A DNA stretch of 57,528 nucleotides from Woeseiaceae bacterium (GCA_013043165.1 JABDOQ010000099.1:1-57528); one strand, 5' to 3'. Shown: positions 27,623-37,360, counted from the stretch's first letter. The notes: a model not told the origin generated them from the sequence alone. Translations and numbers: made by a program.

Positions 27623-28402
27623 TTAGTTAGCCTCCGCAGCTGGAACGGGAACGATAATCAGTTCCGGTGCAATTAATTGTCTGGCCACCCGCAAACCCTT
27701 GCGCACTTCGTTGCGCGCCGAGTCGTCCACGACCCAACTCCGCGCTTCATTGTCCCAACGACCGGTAATCTTGGTGTCGTCAGACTGAAAGTAGAGCCCG
27801 ATGCGGCCGATTCGAAGCATGTTGAACGAGCGCGTCGCATCGTCAATCGTCAAAGACTGGGTGTAATTCTCAATAGTCGTACCGTAGTCATTCTCAATCT
27901 GGTACGCCTCCATCACCTTGCGGAATTTCTCCGCAACGCTGACGTCGGAACGTTCCATGATGCCTTTCAGATCGGTAATGCGCTTGTTGCGCTCGTCCAT
28001 CAGGAACGGAATATCGAGTTTCACGGACTGGTCCAGACCGTCGATCATTCGCTCCATCAGGGGAAAGATCTGGCGGTTGATGACGTCGACCTGGTCCATC
28101 GATAGCCCGATGTCTTCCAGGACGGCCGACTGCCCTTCGACCTGGGCCCGCATCAGCCGGTTATAGACCTTGAGTCCGTCAATTTCCTTGTTGATGGCCC
28201 TGTACTGGTCCTCGAGGGAACGAGTGCCTTCAACAATCTTGTTGATACGTTCCTGCGATTGCTGCGCAAGGTTCAATCTGCGTTGATCAGCCTGCAATAC
28301 CTGATTGACGGACTGGGCGAATACGCTGCCGGAAAGCAAGATCACCGTTGTTGCAAAAAACGCTGCGATAATGCGCCGACTGCTGCTAATGCACCGATTC
28401 AT
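27623..28402 (-). CDS. DUF3450 periplasmic protein of the TonB cluster
   Basis: A 259-residue exported protein. The signal peptide ends near SVFAQ, and a long coiled coil (residues about 35-100) leads to a C-terminal globular part with IENDYGTTIENYTQSL and the LRIGRIGLYFQSDD motif typical of DUF3450. Genes of this family sit immediately upstream of ttpC in TonB3-type clusters. AAGGAG lies upstream of the ATG. The stop codon touches the ttpC start, so they are co-translated. Function is unknown; a scaffold role in the periplasm is inference. Confidence 0.87.
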   Translation of the reverse strand: MNRCISSSRRIIAAFFATTVILLSGSVFAQSVNQVLQADQRRLNLAQQSQERINKIVEGTRSLEDQYRAINKEIDGLKVYNRLMRAQVEGQSAVLEDIGLSMDQVDVINRQIFPLMERMIDGLDQSVKLDIPFLMDERNKRITDLKGIMERSDVSVAEKFRKVMEAYQIENDYGTTIENYTQSLTIDDATRSFNMLRIGRIGLYFQSDDTKITGRWDNEARSWVVDDSARNEVRKGLRVARQLIAPELIIVPVPAAEAN

Positions 28403-28946
28403 GGACGCTCCTTAAAGATCGTATGTTGTTGTTAATAGCTACGGAGAGACATGCAACGTATCCATTGAATACATGCATAACTGAAAACTGATATAGCAGA
28501 TCATGTCGCAATTCCTGCACGCGTTCCTCTCCACTTGCGCCGCGCGGCGACAGACTTGTCTGGAACTTGATTCTCTCTAAGTGTTATTTTGGCCGCCGAG
28601 GCATCGCCATGGCTTCCCCGCCAAGTGTTCCTATAATTCTGTTAGGTCCCCTGTTCTTCGGGGCCAAGAATAACACATGCTTGCCAGATCGCCAGCCCAT
28701 GAACTACATAAGTCTTAACAACATAACGCTGCTTTCGTTATTCGTGATTAACATGCGGCAGCACGCTGAAGTCGCCTGCCGATAGCCGACTACCGGGGAG
28801 CGTTTGGGGCAAGGTGCTTTTGAGACCCATGTATAAGGTCGCTCGGGACTGGCGCACAAATACCAGTTACCCTATTTTTATTATGAGCTTAGCAATATTT
28901 GTTAATCGGCTTTGTTTAGTAACACCCGTAACTGGTTATGCAATGG
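28403..28946. other. Intergenic region between the TonB cluster and ilvC operon
   Basis: About 540 bases of AT-richer sequence separate the divergent units. It should hold the promoter of the TonB cluster. A CCCC/GGGG hairpin with GG/CC extension is visible near 28647-28667, without a T-run. No Fur-box-like palindrome was convincing by eye. No convincing gene is present: a 72-codon frame at 28567-28785 has no family resemblance and poor composition. Confidence 0.5.
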
Positions 28947-28975
28947 TTGACATCATTCCTGTGTTGCAACATGAT
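28947..28975 (+). promoter_or_regulatory. Sigma-70-type promoter of the ilvC-leuACDB operon
   Basis: TTGACA at 28947-28952 is a perfect -35 box. A 17-base spacer leads to CATGAT at 28970-28975, a 4-of-6 -10 box. Transcription would begin near 28982, within two or so bases of the leader-peptide ATG at 28984. Confidence 0.72.
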
Positions 28976-28983
28976 TCGGCGCT

Positions 28984-29070
28984 ATGACTGGATCGCAACA
29001 CAAGCCACGGGCCAAGAGCCTGCGCGTATCGCGACTTGCCCTTCTGCTCCTCGGGAGGCTCGGCGGGTAG
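28984..29070 (+). CDS. leuL: Leucine-rich leader peptide of the ilvC-leuACDB attenuator
   Basis: A 28-codon frame whose C-terminal part reads RLALLLLGRLGG, with four consecutive Leu codons (CTT CTG CTC CTC, 29041-29052) and flanking Leu codons. It lies 26 bases before an intrinsic terminator and 90 bases before ilvC. This is the layout of leu-type attenuation: scarcity of charged tRNA-Leu stalls the ribosome on the run and blocks terminator folding. There is no visible Shine-Dalgarno sequence, and the promoter would place the transcript start almost on the ATG, so a leaderless start is likely. The symbol follows the E. coli naming by analogy. Confidence 0.8.
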   Translation: MTGSQHKPRAKSLRVSRLALLLLGRLGG

Positions 29071-29096
29071 CGCGTATCCAGCGTACGGACACGTAA

Positions 29097-29129
29097 ACCC
29101 CGCATCCAAATGGATAGTGGGGTTTTTTT
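29097..29129 (+). terminator. Attenuator terminator upstream of ilvC
   Basis: A stem of ACCCCGC with GTGGGGT (one G-T pair) continues through ATCC/GGAT with a single bulged A and an AAAT loop, followed by seven T. TATCCA at 29075-29080 can pair with TGGATA at 29111-29116, which is part of the terminator, giving a candidate antiterminator. Confidence 0.85.
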
Positions 29130-29159
29130 ATGAAAATTGCATCAGGCTGAGGAACACTC

Positions 29160-30146
29160 ATGCAAATGTACTCGGAATCAGACGTCGATATTTCCTGCCT
29201 GGCGAAAAGCCAGATCACCATATTGGGTTACGGCAGCCAGGGCCGCGCGCATGCCCTGAATCTCAAGGACAGTGGCTTCAATGTCGTGCTGGGCCTGCGC
29301 AGGAGCGGCGCAAGCTGGGCCGGGGCGGAGGCTGACGGGCTGGTCGTCATGGAGCCGAACGATTCGGTCAGGAATGCGAAGATCGTCATGTTCCTCACGC
29401 CGGACATGGTGCAAAAGTCTCTTTATGAATCGGTCGTGGACGACATCGACAATGGCGCAACGCTGATGTTCGCGCACGGGTTTGCTGTTCACTACAAGCA
29501 GATTGAGGCGCGCAGCGACCTGAATGTTGCGTTGATTGCCCCCAAGGGTCCCGGCGGCCTGGTGCGTCGGCAATACGAAGAAGGTCACGGTGTTCCCTGT
29601 CTTGTCGCCGTGCACCAGGATGCGACTGGCGACGCCCTCAAAATCGCCCTGGCCTACGCGGCCGGCATTGGTGGCGCGCGAGCCGGCGTGATCGAGACCA
29701 CGTTTGCCGAGGAAACCGAAACTGACCTGTTCGGCGAGCAGGCTGTACTCTGCGGTGGCGCCACCGAGTTGATTGTCGCGGGTTTCGAAACGCTGGTCGA
29801 AGCCGGGTATCAGCCGGAGGTCGCCTACTATGAGGTCATGCATGAGCTCAAGCTGATCGTTGATTTGCTGCATGAAGGCGGCCTCAGAAAAATGCACAAG
29901 TTCATCAGCGACACGGCAGCCTGGGGGGACATGATCAGCGGGCCGCGAGTGGTTGATGCATCATCGCGCGCGACGATGAAAGATATTCTCAACGATATTC
30001 AGGACGGCACGTTCGCCAGGAACTGGATCGCCGAGAACGAAAATGGAATGCCCGAGTTCAAACGCAGAATGCAGGCCGACCTCGATCATCCGATCGAGAA
30101 AGTCGGCGCCGATCTGCGCAGCCGCATGGACTGGCTCGAAGACTAG
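29160..30146 (+). CDS. ilvC: Ketol-acid reductoisomerase
   Basis: A 328-residue class I enzyme that isomerises and reduces acetolactate and acetohydroxybutyrate for valine, isoleucine and leucine synthesis with NADPH and Mg. The NADPH motif is [13 protein letters not shown], with [20 protein letters not shown] and the metal-binding [14 protein letters not shown] and [14 protein letters not shown] motifs. GAGGA lies seven bases before the ATG at 29160. It is the first gene after the attenuator and heads an operon with leuACDB, which ties the branch-point enzyme to leucine control. ilvB/ilvN are not in the window. Confidence 0.97.
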   Translation: MQMYSESDVDISCLAKSQITILGYGSQGRAHALNLKDSGFNVVLGLRRSGASWAGAEADGLVVMEPNDSVRNAKIVMFLTPDMVQKSLYESVVDDIDNGATLMFAHGFAVHYKQIEARSDLNVALIAPKGPGGLVRRQYEEGHGVPCLVAVHQDATGDALKIALAYAAGIGGARAGVIETTFAEETETDLFGEQAVLCGGATELIVAGFETLVEAGYQPEVAYYEVMHELKLIVDLLHEGGLRKMHKFISDTAAWGDMISGPRVVDASSRATMKDILNDIQDGTFARNWIAENENGMPEFKRRMQADLDHPIEKVGADLRSRMDWLED

Positions 30147-30195
30147 CCAGCCGCGCCATTCAGCGAAACCGAGGAAAAACCGGAGGACCAATCTG

Positions 30196-31761
30196 ATGTC
30201 CGACAAGCAGATCCGCATTTTCGACACGACCTTGCGTGACGGGGAACAAGCCCCGGGTTGCAGCATGACGCTCAGCGAAAAACTCCGTGTTGCAAAGGCT
30301 CTGTCTGAACTCAAGGTCGATGTCATCGAGGCCGGGTTTCCGGCCGCCTCGCCTGGGGATTTCGAGTCTGTAAAAGCTATCGCTGACAGGGACTTCGGTC
30401 CCATCATCTGCGGGCTTGCGCGCTGCAACCCGGGAGATATAGAAAAAGTTTACGAAGCAGTCCGAGGTGCGGAGCGTCACCGCATTCACGTGTTCGTCGC
30501 AACCAGCGCTATTCATCGCGAGCACAAGCTCAAGATGGCTAAAGAGGAAATCATCAAGAGCGCCGTAGGCGCGATCAAGTTGGCTCGCGAACTCGTCGAC
30601 GACGTGGAATTTTCGCCAGAGGATGCTTCGCGCACCGAGCTTTCCTATCTCGCCGAGGTGGTTTCCGCCGCAATCGAGGCCGGCGCCACAACCGTCAACG
30701 TTCCGGATACGGTCGGCTATACGGTTCCAGCCGAGTTCGATCGCCTGTTTCGGTACCTCAAGGAACACGTCGCCGGTATCGATGACATTATTCTGAGCGT
30801 GCATTGCCACAACGACCTCGGCATGGCTGTCGCCAACAGCCTGGCTGCCGTCAATGCGGGCGCCCGCCAGATCGAGTGCACAATCAACGGTATCGGCGAA
30901 CGCGCCGGAAACTGCAGCCTCGAAGAAGCGGTTATGGCCATCAAGACGCGATCCGAGTTTTTCGACCTCGAAACCGGCATCGATACGACACGGCTCTACC
31001 CGACCTCGCGCCTGGTGTCGAATATCACGGGCATGCACACACCAAGAAACAAAGCAATCGTCGGCGAAAACGCGTTCGCGCATGAAGCCGGCATTCACCA
31101 GCATGGCATGCTGCAACACGCGTCGACCTACGAGATCATGCGGCCGGAAGATGTGGGCCTGAGTCGCTCCAATCTCGTCATGGGCAAGCACAGCGGCCGG
31201 CACGCATTTCGCGATCGCGTAGCCGAGCTGGGATTTGAACTCGACGAGTTCGAGACGAATCGAGCATTCCAGGAATTCAAGAAGCTCGCCGACAAGAAAA
31301 AGGACGTTTATGACGGGGATATCGAAGCCATCATTATGAATGCCGACAGTGCGTCGTCGGGACCATGGACACTGAAGTCTCTCGAAGTTCAGACACACAC
31401 CGACCAACCTGCGACGGCTGCCGTCACCTTGATCGGCGAGGATGGCGAAGACAAGACGCAAAGCGCGCACGGTGATGGCCCGGTTGCCGCCGCGTTTCTC
31501 GCACTTGAGCAAGCCACGGGCGTGCAGATAACGCTGAAGAATTTTGAGTTGCACAGCGCATCGATAGGCGAGGATGCCCAGGGTGAGGTCACCGTAACCG
31601 TCGAATATGACGGCGAAAGCTATCGTGGTCGCGGCGCCAGTGTCGATATCGTCGAAGCCGGTTGCCGCGCCTGCCTTGAGGTCATGAACCGCATTCTTCG
31701 ACGCAAGCAATACGGACGTTCAGGACCCGGCAGGCCGACACCTGAGCAAGCGACCATCTAG
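30196..31761 (+). CDS. leuA: 2-isopropylmalate synthase
   Basis: A 521-residue enzyme condensing acetyl-CoA with 2-oxoisovalerate, the first step of the leucine branch. The TIM barrel shows FDTTLRDGEQAPGCSM, SVHCHNDLGMAVANSLAA (metal-binding HxH) and GIGERAGNCSLEE. The C-terminal regulatory domain, from about residue 390, carries leucine feedback in characterised homologs. The ATG at 30196 with GGAGG ten bases upstream is chosen over a longer frame that overlaps ilvC. The gap to ilvC is 49 bases. Confidence 0.97.
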   Translation: MSDKQIRIFDTTLRDGEQAPGCSMTLSEKLRVAKALSELKVDVIEAGFPAASPGDFESVKAIADRDFGPIICGLARCNPGDIEKVYEAVRGAERHRIHVFVATSAIHREHKLKMAKEEIIKSAVGAIKLARELVDDVEFSPEDASRTELSYLAEVVSAAIEAGATTVNVPDTVGYTVPAEFDRLFRYLKEHVAGIDDIILSVHCHNDLGMAVANSLAAVNAGARQIECTINGIGERAGNCSLEEAVMAIKTRSEFFDLETGIDTTRLYPTSRLVSNITGMHTPRNKAIVGENAFAHEAGIHQHGMLQHASTYEIMRPEDVGLSRSNLVMGKHSGRHAFRDRVAELGFELDEFETNRAFQEFKKLADKKKDVYDGDIEAIIMNADSASSGPWTLKSLEVQTHTDQPATAAVTLIGEDGEDKTQSAHGDGPVAAAFLALEQATGVQITLKNFELHSASIGEDAQGEVTVTVEYDGESYRGRGASVDIVEAGCRACLEVMNRILRRKQYGRSGPGRPTPEQATI

Positions 31762-31773
31762 GCTGCAAGAGCG

Positions 31774-33174
31774 GTGAGCAACAAAACATTGTTCGAAAAA
31801 GTATGGTCGGACCACGTCGTCGTCGAGGAGACGCCCGATACCCCGGCAGTGCTGTACATCGACCTGCACATCATCCACGAGGTAACCACTCCGCAGGCGT
31901 TCACCGTGTTGCGCGAAAGTGGACTGTCCGTGCGGCGACCGGATCTGACGCTGGCAACGATGGATCACTCGACGCCGACAACGCCAGTGTCCAGTTTCCG
32001 CGACCTCGCCGTGGTTGGCGAGAGTGCCGCAAACCAGATCCGGCAAATGGAAACGAATTGCAGGGACTTTGGCCTGGACCTTATCGGCTTCGGCAATGAA
32101 TTTCGCGGCATCGTACATGTCATCGGGCCGGAACTCGGCGCAACACAGCCCGGCAAGACAATTGTTTGCGGCGACAGCCACTCCAGCACCCATGGCGCAT
32201 TTGGTGCCCTCGCGTTTGGTATTGGTACGACTGAAGTTGGTCACGTACTGGCAACCCAATGTCTCCTGCAGCGCAAACCGAAAACGCTGGCTGTCAATAT
32301 CGATGGAAAAATGCCTGCGGGTGTGTCAGCTAAAGACCTTATCCTTGCGGTGATCGGCAAGATCGGTGTCGACGGCGGGACAGGACACGTCATCGAATAT
32401 CGCGGCGATGCGATAGCGTCGCTCGATATGGAAAGCCGTATGACGATTTGCAATATGTCGATCGAAGGCGGCGCGCGGGCGGGAATGATCGCTCCCGACG
32501 ATACGACGTTTGAATACCTGTCAGGTCGGCCACGGTCGCCGCGGGGAGCAGACTGGGACAGCGCCGTCACTCGCTGGAAACGCTTGCGTAGCGACGACGG
32601 CGCACGATTCGACCAGTCCGTGACAATTGCAGCCGATGCGCTGCAACCAATGGTCACATTCGGCACCAATCCAGGCATGGTCGTCGGGATCGACGATCCG
32701 GTGCCGCAGGGTGGCGATGACCCGAGCTTCAGAAAAGCTCTCGATTACATGCAGATCGAATCCGGCAAACCGATGACTGAATGCCCGGTGGACGTCGTGT
32801 TCGTGGGCAGCTGCACGAACGGACGCCTGTCCGATATCGAGGAGGTCGCGCGCATTTTGAGCGGCCAGAAAGTTGCTGCCGGCGTGCGCATGCTGGTCGT
32901 GCCGGGATCTCAGCAGGTGAAAAACCAGGCTGAAGCAAAAGGTCTCGACCGGATCATCGTCGCAGCGGGCGCCGAATGGCGCGAGGCTGGCTGCTCGATG
33001 TGCATCGGCATGAATGGCGACACGGTCCCACAGGGCAAGCTCAGCGTCAGTACGAGCAACCGTAACTTCGAGGGTCGCCAGGGCACGGGCGCACGCACCG
33101 TGCTGGCGAGCCCCGCCACAGCGGCCGCCTCGGCCATCCGCGGTCGCGTGGCGGACCCGAGGACATTCGCATGA
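31774..33174 (+). CDS. leuC: 3-isopropylmalate dehydratase large subunit
   Basis: A 466-residue aconitase-family protein that isomerises 2- to 3-isopropylmalate with LeuD. [4Fe-4S] ligands are in VGSCTNGR and in the CSMCIGMN pair near the C-terminus; [21 protein letters not shown] is the substrate-site motif. The start is GTG at 31774, twelve bases after the leuA stop, with a weak ribosome binding site. Its stop overlaps the leuD ATG. Confidence 0.97.
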   Translation: MSNKTLFEKVWSDHVVVEETPDTPAVLYIDLHIIHEVTTPQAFTVLRESGLSVRRPDLTLATMDHSTPTTPVSSFRDLAVVGESAANQIRQMETNCRDFGLDLIGFGNEFRGIVHVIGPELGATQPGKTIVCGDSHSSTHGAFGALAFGIGTTEVGHVLATQCLLQRKPKTLAVNIDGKMPAGVSAKDLILAVIGKIGVDGGTGHVIEYRGDAIASLDMESRMTICNMSIEGGARAGMIAPDDTTFEYLSGRPRSPRGADWDSAVTRWKRLRSDDGARFDQSVTIAADALQPMVTFGTNPGMVVGIDDPVPQGGDDPSFRKALDYMQIESGKPMTECPVDVVFVGSCTNGRLSDIEEVARILSGQKVAAGVRMLVVPGSQQVKNQAEAKGLDRIIVAAGAEWREAGCSMCIGMNGDTVPQGKLSVSTSNRNFEGRQGTGARTVLASPATAAASAIRGRVADPRTFA

Positions 33175-33755
33175 AAGCCGTCACGCACATAAAGTCACGC
33201 ACGGTCGTGCTACCGACCAGGGATATCGATACTGACCAGATTATCCCTGCGCGCTTCCTGACGACAACATCCCGCGACGGTCTCGGCCAAAGCGCGTTCT
33301 ACGATCTTCGTTACAACAGGGATGGCAGCGAGAAAACCGGGTTTCCGCTGAACCAGCCGGCAGCGCGCGGCTGCGAAATTCTCGTTGCCGGCAATAATTT
33401 TGGCTGCGGCTCGTCTCGCGAACATGCGCCGTGGGCGCTGCTCGACTATGGCTTCAAGGCCATCGTCTCGACCGAGATTGCCGACATTTTTCGCAATAAT
33501 TCGCTCAAGAACGGTCTTGTGCCGGTCGTTGTCGATGAGAACATCCATGAATGGCTGAAGGAAAACCCGGGCGCCAGGCTGGAAATCGACGTTGCGAACG
33601 CGACGCTTACGATGCCGGACGGCAGGAGCATCGATTTTGCAATCGACGGCTTTGCGAAACACTGCCTCGTCGAGGGAATCGACCAGCTGGGTTTCCTGCA
33701 GCAACACCTCGAGCGGATAGCGAACTTTGAGGAAACTCGTGCGTGGAAGCCGTAA
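33171..33755 (+). CDS. leuD: 3-isopropylmalate dehydratase small subunit
   Basis: A 194-residue subunit with the swivelling domain. The motifs [13 protein letters not shown] and [15 protein letters not shown] are diagnostic, and the length is standard. ATGA overlap with leuC fits a stoichiometric complex. The last 13 bases overlap the start of leuB. Confidence 0.97.
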   Translation: MKAVTHIKSRTVVLPTRDIDTDQIIPARFLTTTSRDGLGQSAFYDLRYNRDGSEKTGFPLNQPAARGCEILVAGNNFGCGSSREHAPWALLDYGFKAIVSTEIADIFRNNSLKNGLVPVVVDENIHEWLKENPGARLEIDVANATLTMPDGRSIDFAIDGFAKHCLVEGIDQLGFLQQHLERIANFEETRAWKP

Positions 33756-34804
33756 TCGTACTTCTCCCCGGCGACGGGATCGGTCCTGACGTAACGGCCT
33801 GCGCAAAGCGCGTATTGCAGACCGTCGCCGACAAATACGGCCATCGCTTCACGTTTACGCAGGAACTTATGGGCGGCGCCGCCATCGACGCCTGCGGCGA
33901 CCCCTTACCGCCTGCAACGATAGACGCCTGCGAGAGCAGCGACGCCGTGCTGCTGGGCGCTGTCGGTGGACCAAAGTGGTCCGATCCGAATGCGGCCGTC
34001 CGCCCGGAGCAGGGTCTGCTCAAGCTTCGCTCCGTGCTGGGTGTGTACGCGAATTTGAGACCAGTCAAGATATACGACGAACTCGCCGGCGCATCGCCGC
34101 TGAGAGCCGAGATTCTCGCCGGCGTGGACCTGCTCGTCGTCCGCGAACTGACCGGTGGTATCTATTTCGGCAAGAAAACCCGCGATGAAACTTCAGCCAG
34201 CGATATTTGCGTTTACCACACGCACGAGATCGAACGCATTGTTCGTGTTGCGGCCAGGCTCGCGCAGGGCCGGCGCAGTAAACTGTGTTCGGTCGACAAA
34301 GCGAACGTCCTCGAAACGTCGCGCCTGTGGCGCGACACGACAAACCGTGTCATGGCGGCGGAGTTCGCTGACATTGAAGTCGAGACACTGCTCGTTGACG
34401 CCGCTGCGATGCATCTTCTGAGCCGACCCAGCGACTTCGACGTGATCGTTACCGAGAATATGTTCGGTGACATTCTGACCGATGAAGCGTCGATGCTGGC
34501 GGGATCGATGGGCATGCTGCCCTCCGCGTCCCTCGGTGATTCCACGCGCGGCCTCTATGAACCGATCCATGGCTCGGCGCCCGACATCGCGGGCCTCGGC
34601 ATCGCCAATCCCTGCGGCGCAATCGCGAGCGCTGCGCTGCTTTTGCGTCATAGTCTCGGGCTTGAGGCGGAAGCCACGGCAATAGAAACCGCAATCGGCA
34701 GGGCGATCCAGGCCGGCGCAAGAACCGCCGACATTGCCGCACAGGGAGTCGCCAGCATCTCCACCGAGGAAATGACCGACGAGCTTATTCGCTGCCTGAA
34801 CTGA
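33743..34804 (+). CDS. leuB: 3-isopropylmalate dehydrogenase
   Basis: A 353-residue NAD enzyme that oxidises and decarboxylates 3-isopropylmalate. It shows [22 protein letters not shown], the substrate helix [30 protein letters not shown], and [12 protein letters not shown] before the NAD loop [15 protein letters not shown]. The GTG start at 33743 lies inside leuD. Its 3' end overlaps the 3' end of the convergent metX gene by 20 bases, so the two operons end inside each other. Confidence 0.97.
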   Translation: MEAVIVLLPGDGIGPDVTACAKRVLQTVADKYGHRFTFTQELMGGAAIDACGDPLPPATIDACESSDAVLLGAVGGPKWSDPNAAVRPEQGLLKLRSVLGVYANLRPVKIYDELAGASPLRAEILAGVDLLVVRELTGGIYFGKKTRDETSASDICVYHTHEIERIVRVAARLAQGRRSKLCSVDKANVLETSRLWRDTTNRVMAAEFADIEVETLLVDAAAMHLLSRPSDFDVIVTENMFGDILTDEASMLAGSMGMLPSASLGDSTRGLYEPIHGSAPDIAGLGIANPCGAIASAALLLRHSLGLEAEATAIETAIGRAIQAGARTADIAAQGVASISTEEMTDELIRCLN

Positions 34805-35888
34805 CGGCTTTGAGATTCGAGGATCCCTGGTTCGCAGCGCGGAATCGGGCAATCATTGTGCCCAGTTTCTCGGTTTCGATCAGGAATCCGTCGTGCCCGT
34901 GAGCCGACTCGAGGGTCTCGTAACGCGACGCCGGCAAATATTCGGCAAGCACCTGTTGCTCTTCGGGCGGGTATAACGCGTCTGTGCTGACCGAGATTAC
35001 CAATGCCGGTTGCAAAATCGTTCGCAATATATCCGGATAGTCCCCCCTCTCTCGCGACAGGTCGTGCGTATGCATGGCATGGGTCAGCGTCACGTAGGTG
35101 TTGGCATCAAAACGATCGTTTATTTTCTCTCCCTGATGTCGCAGGTAGGACTGCACCTGGTAGAGCTCATCGGATTGACGCTCGCGTCCAAAGCGACGGT
35201 CAAAGCTCTGCCAGCTGCGGTAGGTACAGATGGCCATCATGCGCGCAGCGGCAAGACCTTTCGTAGGCGGTGATTCGTCCCCGTAGTAGCCGCCGTTCCA
35301 GTTCGGGTCAGCCGCAATCGCGGCACGCTGCGCCTCGCTGACGCCAATACACCAGGCGGAGTGGCGACCACCGACGCCGATGGGCACGATGCTTTTTACA
35401 CGGTCTGGATAAATGATTGCCCACTCGAGTGCCTGCATGCCGCCCAACGACGGCCCGGTAACGAGCTCAAGGCGTTCAACCCCCAGTTCATCGAGCAACA
35501 GGCGCTGCAGTTCCACCATATCGCGCACTGAGATAGCTGGAAAATCGGCTCGATAACGCTCAGTCGAACCCGGCTTGAGACTGACGGGCCCGGTTGTGCC
35601 ATAGCAGCTGCCCAGGATATTCGCGCAAATGATGTAATCGTTTGCGGGATCAAAGGCCTTGCCAGCGCCGATGATGTTGGGCCACCAGGCCTCGACATCG
35701 GCCGAACCCGTGAGGGCATGACAAATCAGGATCGCGTGTTCGGCGGCATTTGCCGGGTCACCCCAGGTCCGGTAGGCAATCTCAACCTCTGTCAGCCTGG
35801 CCCCGTTCTCAAGCACAAAGTCACCCGGAACCTTCACGAACCGGGTTTCCGCGGCGATTTGCGCCTTCAGATAGTCGGGCAGGCTCAT
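34785..35888 (-). CDS. metX: Homoserine O-acyltransferase
   Basis: A 367-residue alpha/beta-hydrolase enzyme that activates homoserine for methionine synthesis. The nucleophile elbow is [14 protein letters not shown], with [12 protein letters not shown] earlier and the catalytic His in [12 protein letters not shown] near the C-terminus. MetX proteins use acetyl-CoA or succinyl-CoA, and the sequence alone does not settle which. The adjacent MetB-like enzyme would favour O-succinylhomoserine. The ATG at 35886-35888 lies five bases after the metB stop; the long upstream frame runs through metB and is rejected. Both genes are under the SAM-I riboswitch. Confidence 0.93.
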   Translation of the reverse strand: MSLPDYLKAQIAAETRFVKVPGDFVLENGARLTEVEIAYRTWGDPANAAEHAILICHALTGSADVEAWWPNIIGAGKAFDPANDYIICANILGSCYGTTGPVSLKPGSTERYRADFPAISVRDMVELQRLLLDELGVERLELVTGPSLGGMQALEWAIIYPDRVKSIVPIGVGGRHSAWCIGVSEAQRAAIAADPNWNGGYYGDESPPTKGLAAARMMAICTYRSWQSFDRRFGRERQSDELYQVQSYLRHQGEKINDRFDANTYVTLTHAMHTHDLSRERGDYPDILRTILQPALVISVSTDALYPPEEQQVLAEYLPASRYETLESAHGHDGFLIETEKLGTMIARFRAANQGSSNLKAVSSGSE

Positions 35889-35893
35889 GTTCG

Positions 35894-37090
35894 TCAGCCG
35901 CAGGCCGCTGCGACAGATCGCAGTTTGGTCGTCGCGACAGCAGTCTCCAAAGCTGCCAGTACGTCGGCCAGCAGGTCTTCGGCCGACTCGAGGCCGACCG
36001 AGAGCCGCACGAGGCTGGTCCGGATGCCTGCATCGGCCAGCGCTTCCGCGCAAACAGGGGCATGAGTCATCGAGCACGGATGACACACCAGGCTTTCGAC
36101 GCCGCCCAGCGATTCTGCCAGCGAGAAAAACTCCAGGCTTTCGACAAACGCCTTGACGGCTGCCTCGCCGCCGTCGATTTCGAAACTGATCATGCCGCCG
36201 AATCCTCGCTGTTGACGTTTCGCAATCGCGTGTCCCGGGTGCGATTCCAGACCCGGGTAATAAACGCGGTTCACGCCGTCATGTTCGTTGAGCACATTGG
36301 CCAGCAGGCTGGCGCTTTCCTCGTGCTGCCTGATTCGGGGGTGCAGAGTGCGAATGCCGCGCAACGTCAGGTAACTGTCGAACGGTGCCCCGGTGATGCC
36401 GATGCAGTTTGCCCAGTAGGCGATCTTCTCGGCCAGTTCCTCCGTGGCGGCGACGACGCAGCCGCCGACCACGTCGCTATGTCCATTGATGTACTTGGTC
36501 GTCGAGTGTATGACGAGATCGGCGCCGAACGCGATCGGGTTTTGCAGTGCCGGCGAGAGAAACGTGTTGTCGACAGCAAGCAAGGCACCGCAGTTCCTCG
36601 CAATTGCGGCGATCGCTTCGATGTCGACGATGCGCAGCAGCGGATTGGACGGCGTCTCGGCCAGGATGATTTTTGGACCGCACTCGCAGGCGGCCTGCAG
36701 CGCTTCCAGGTCAGTCTGGTCGACAAATACAACGTCAAAAAGTCCCTTCTTTGACTGCTGCTCGAACAGACGAAAGGTTCCTCCGTAGCAATCGTGCGGC
36801 GCTACGATGACATCACCGGGCTCGAGCAGTTGCGTCAGGAGCGTCAATGCCGCCATGCCGGATGAGGTCACCACGGCCCCGGCACCGCCTTCGAGTTCGG
36901 CGAGTGCATCGGCGAGCGCATCACGCGTCGGGTTGCCGGAGCGCGTGTAGTCGTACTGCCGCTTCTCACCGAAACCCGAAAATGCGAAATTCGAAGAAAG
37001 ATGCAATGGCGGCACGACGGCACCGTGCTGAGCGTCGGATTCGATAGACGCACGAACGGCGCTGGTGGCTTTGCTGGCTTTGGAACTCAT
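35894..37090 (-). CDS. metB: Cystathionine gamma-synthase
   Basis: A 398-residue fold-type I PLP enzyme joining O-acylhomoserine and cysteine to cystathionine. It resembles E. coli MetB closely: VVPPLHLSSNFAFSGF, DYTRSGNPTRDALADALAEL, VAPHDCYGGTFRLF, ETPSNPLLRIVDI, VDNTFLSPALQNP and the PLP Lys199 in HSTTKYINGHSD. A direct sulfhydrylation role (MetZ-like) cannot be excluded, but the match is to MetB. GGAG lies seven bases before the ATG. A SAM-I riboswitch occupies the 5' leader. Confidence 0.92.
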   Translation of the reverse strand: MSSKASKATSAVRASIESDAQHGAVVPPLHLSSNFAFSGFGEKRQYDYTRSGNPTRDALADALAELEGGAGAVVTSSGMAALTLLTQLLEPGDVIVAPHDCYGGTFRLFEQQSKKGLFDVVFVDQTDLEALQAACECGPKIILAETPSNPLLRIVDIEAIAAIARNCGALLAVDNTFLSPALQNPIAFGADLVIHSTTKYINGHSDVVGGCVVAATEELAEKIAYWANCIGITGAPFDSYLTLRGIRTLHPRIRQHEESASLLANVLNEHDGVNRVYYPGLESHPGHAIAKRQQRGFGGMISFEIDGGEAAVKAFVESLEFFSLAESLGGVESLVCHPCSMTHAPVCAEALADAGIRTSLVRLSVGLESAEDLLADVLAALETAVATTKLRSVAAACG

Positions 37091-37202
37091 GGTCGGTCTC
37101 CGCTAAACGATTCCAATTACTTCTCATCGGAACCCTGCGAAGCCCGCAAGGGAGAGGTGTCCTGCCCTTCATCCGTCTCGGTCCCGGACTGTTGCAGTAA
37201 CC

Positions 37203-37322
37203 CTCATCTACCGATGCTTTGCGCTTCGCAATGCATCGCAGGAGTTGGCACCTTTTCAGGATGGTTAGTCCTGAAGGTTGCCCCGGCGTCGTCGGGCCTA
37301 TCCCTCGACCGGTCTCGATGAG
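37203..37322 (-). promoter_or_regulatory. SAM-I (S-box) riboswitch controlling metB-metX
   Basis: Read on the minus strand, P1 is CTCATC paired with GATGAG at the two ends. The conserved core GAGGGATAGGCCC and GGGGCAACC is followed by the P3 arm TTCAGGA/CCTGAA and AAGGTGCCAACTCCTGC, closing with GGTAGATGAG. This matches the SAM-I consensus closely. SAM binding would lower expression of the methionine genes. The expression platform (37091-37202) has two overlapping hairpins sharing a CCCTT segment but no T-run, so control of translation or Rho-dependent termination is more likely than an intrinsic terminator. Confidence 0.93.
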
Positions 37323-37330
37323 TCTCAGCG

Positions 37331-37360
37331 AGTGTATGTGCAATAACATTCAGGCGTCAA
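37331..37360 (-). promoter_or_regulatory. Probable promoter of metB-metX
   Basis: On the minus strand TTGACG at 37355-37360 is followed after 18 bases by TACACT at 37331-37336. Transcription would start near 37324, just before the first base of the riboswitch P1 helix at 37322, which supports the assignment. Confidence 0.65.

Noticed and set aside
26273..27676. 467-codon frame antisense to the ttpC-like gene
   Set aside because: Shadow of the real gene on the other strand, without motifs or ribosome binding site.
28567..28785. 72-codon frame in the intergenic region before ilvC
   Set aside because: No ribosome binding site, no family resemblance and unnatural composition; it is most likely chance.
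28972..29094. Second short frame overlapping the leu leader peptide, starting MIRRYDW
   Set aside because: Its ATG lies inside the -10 box, so the predicted transcript would not contain it, and it has no run of a regulatory amino acid.
35889..36086. 66-residue N-terminal extension of metX
   Set aside because: It overlaps metB in another frame and has no resemblance to MetX; the ATG at 35888 gives the normal length.
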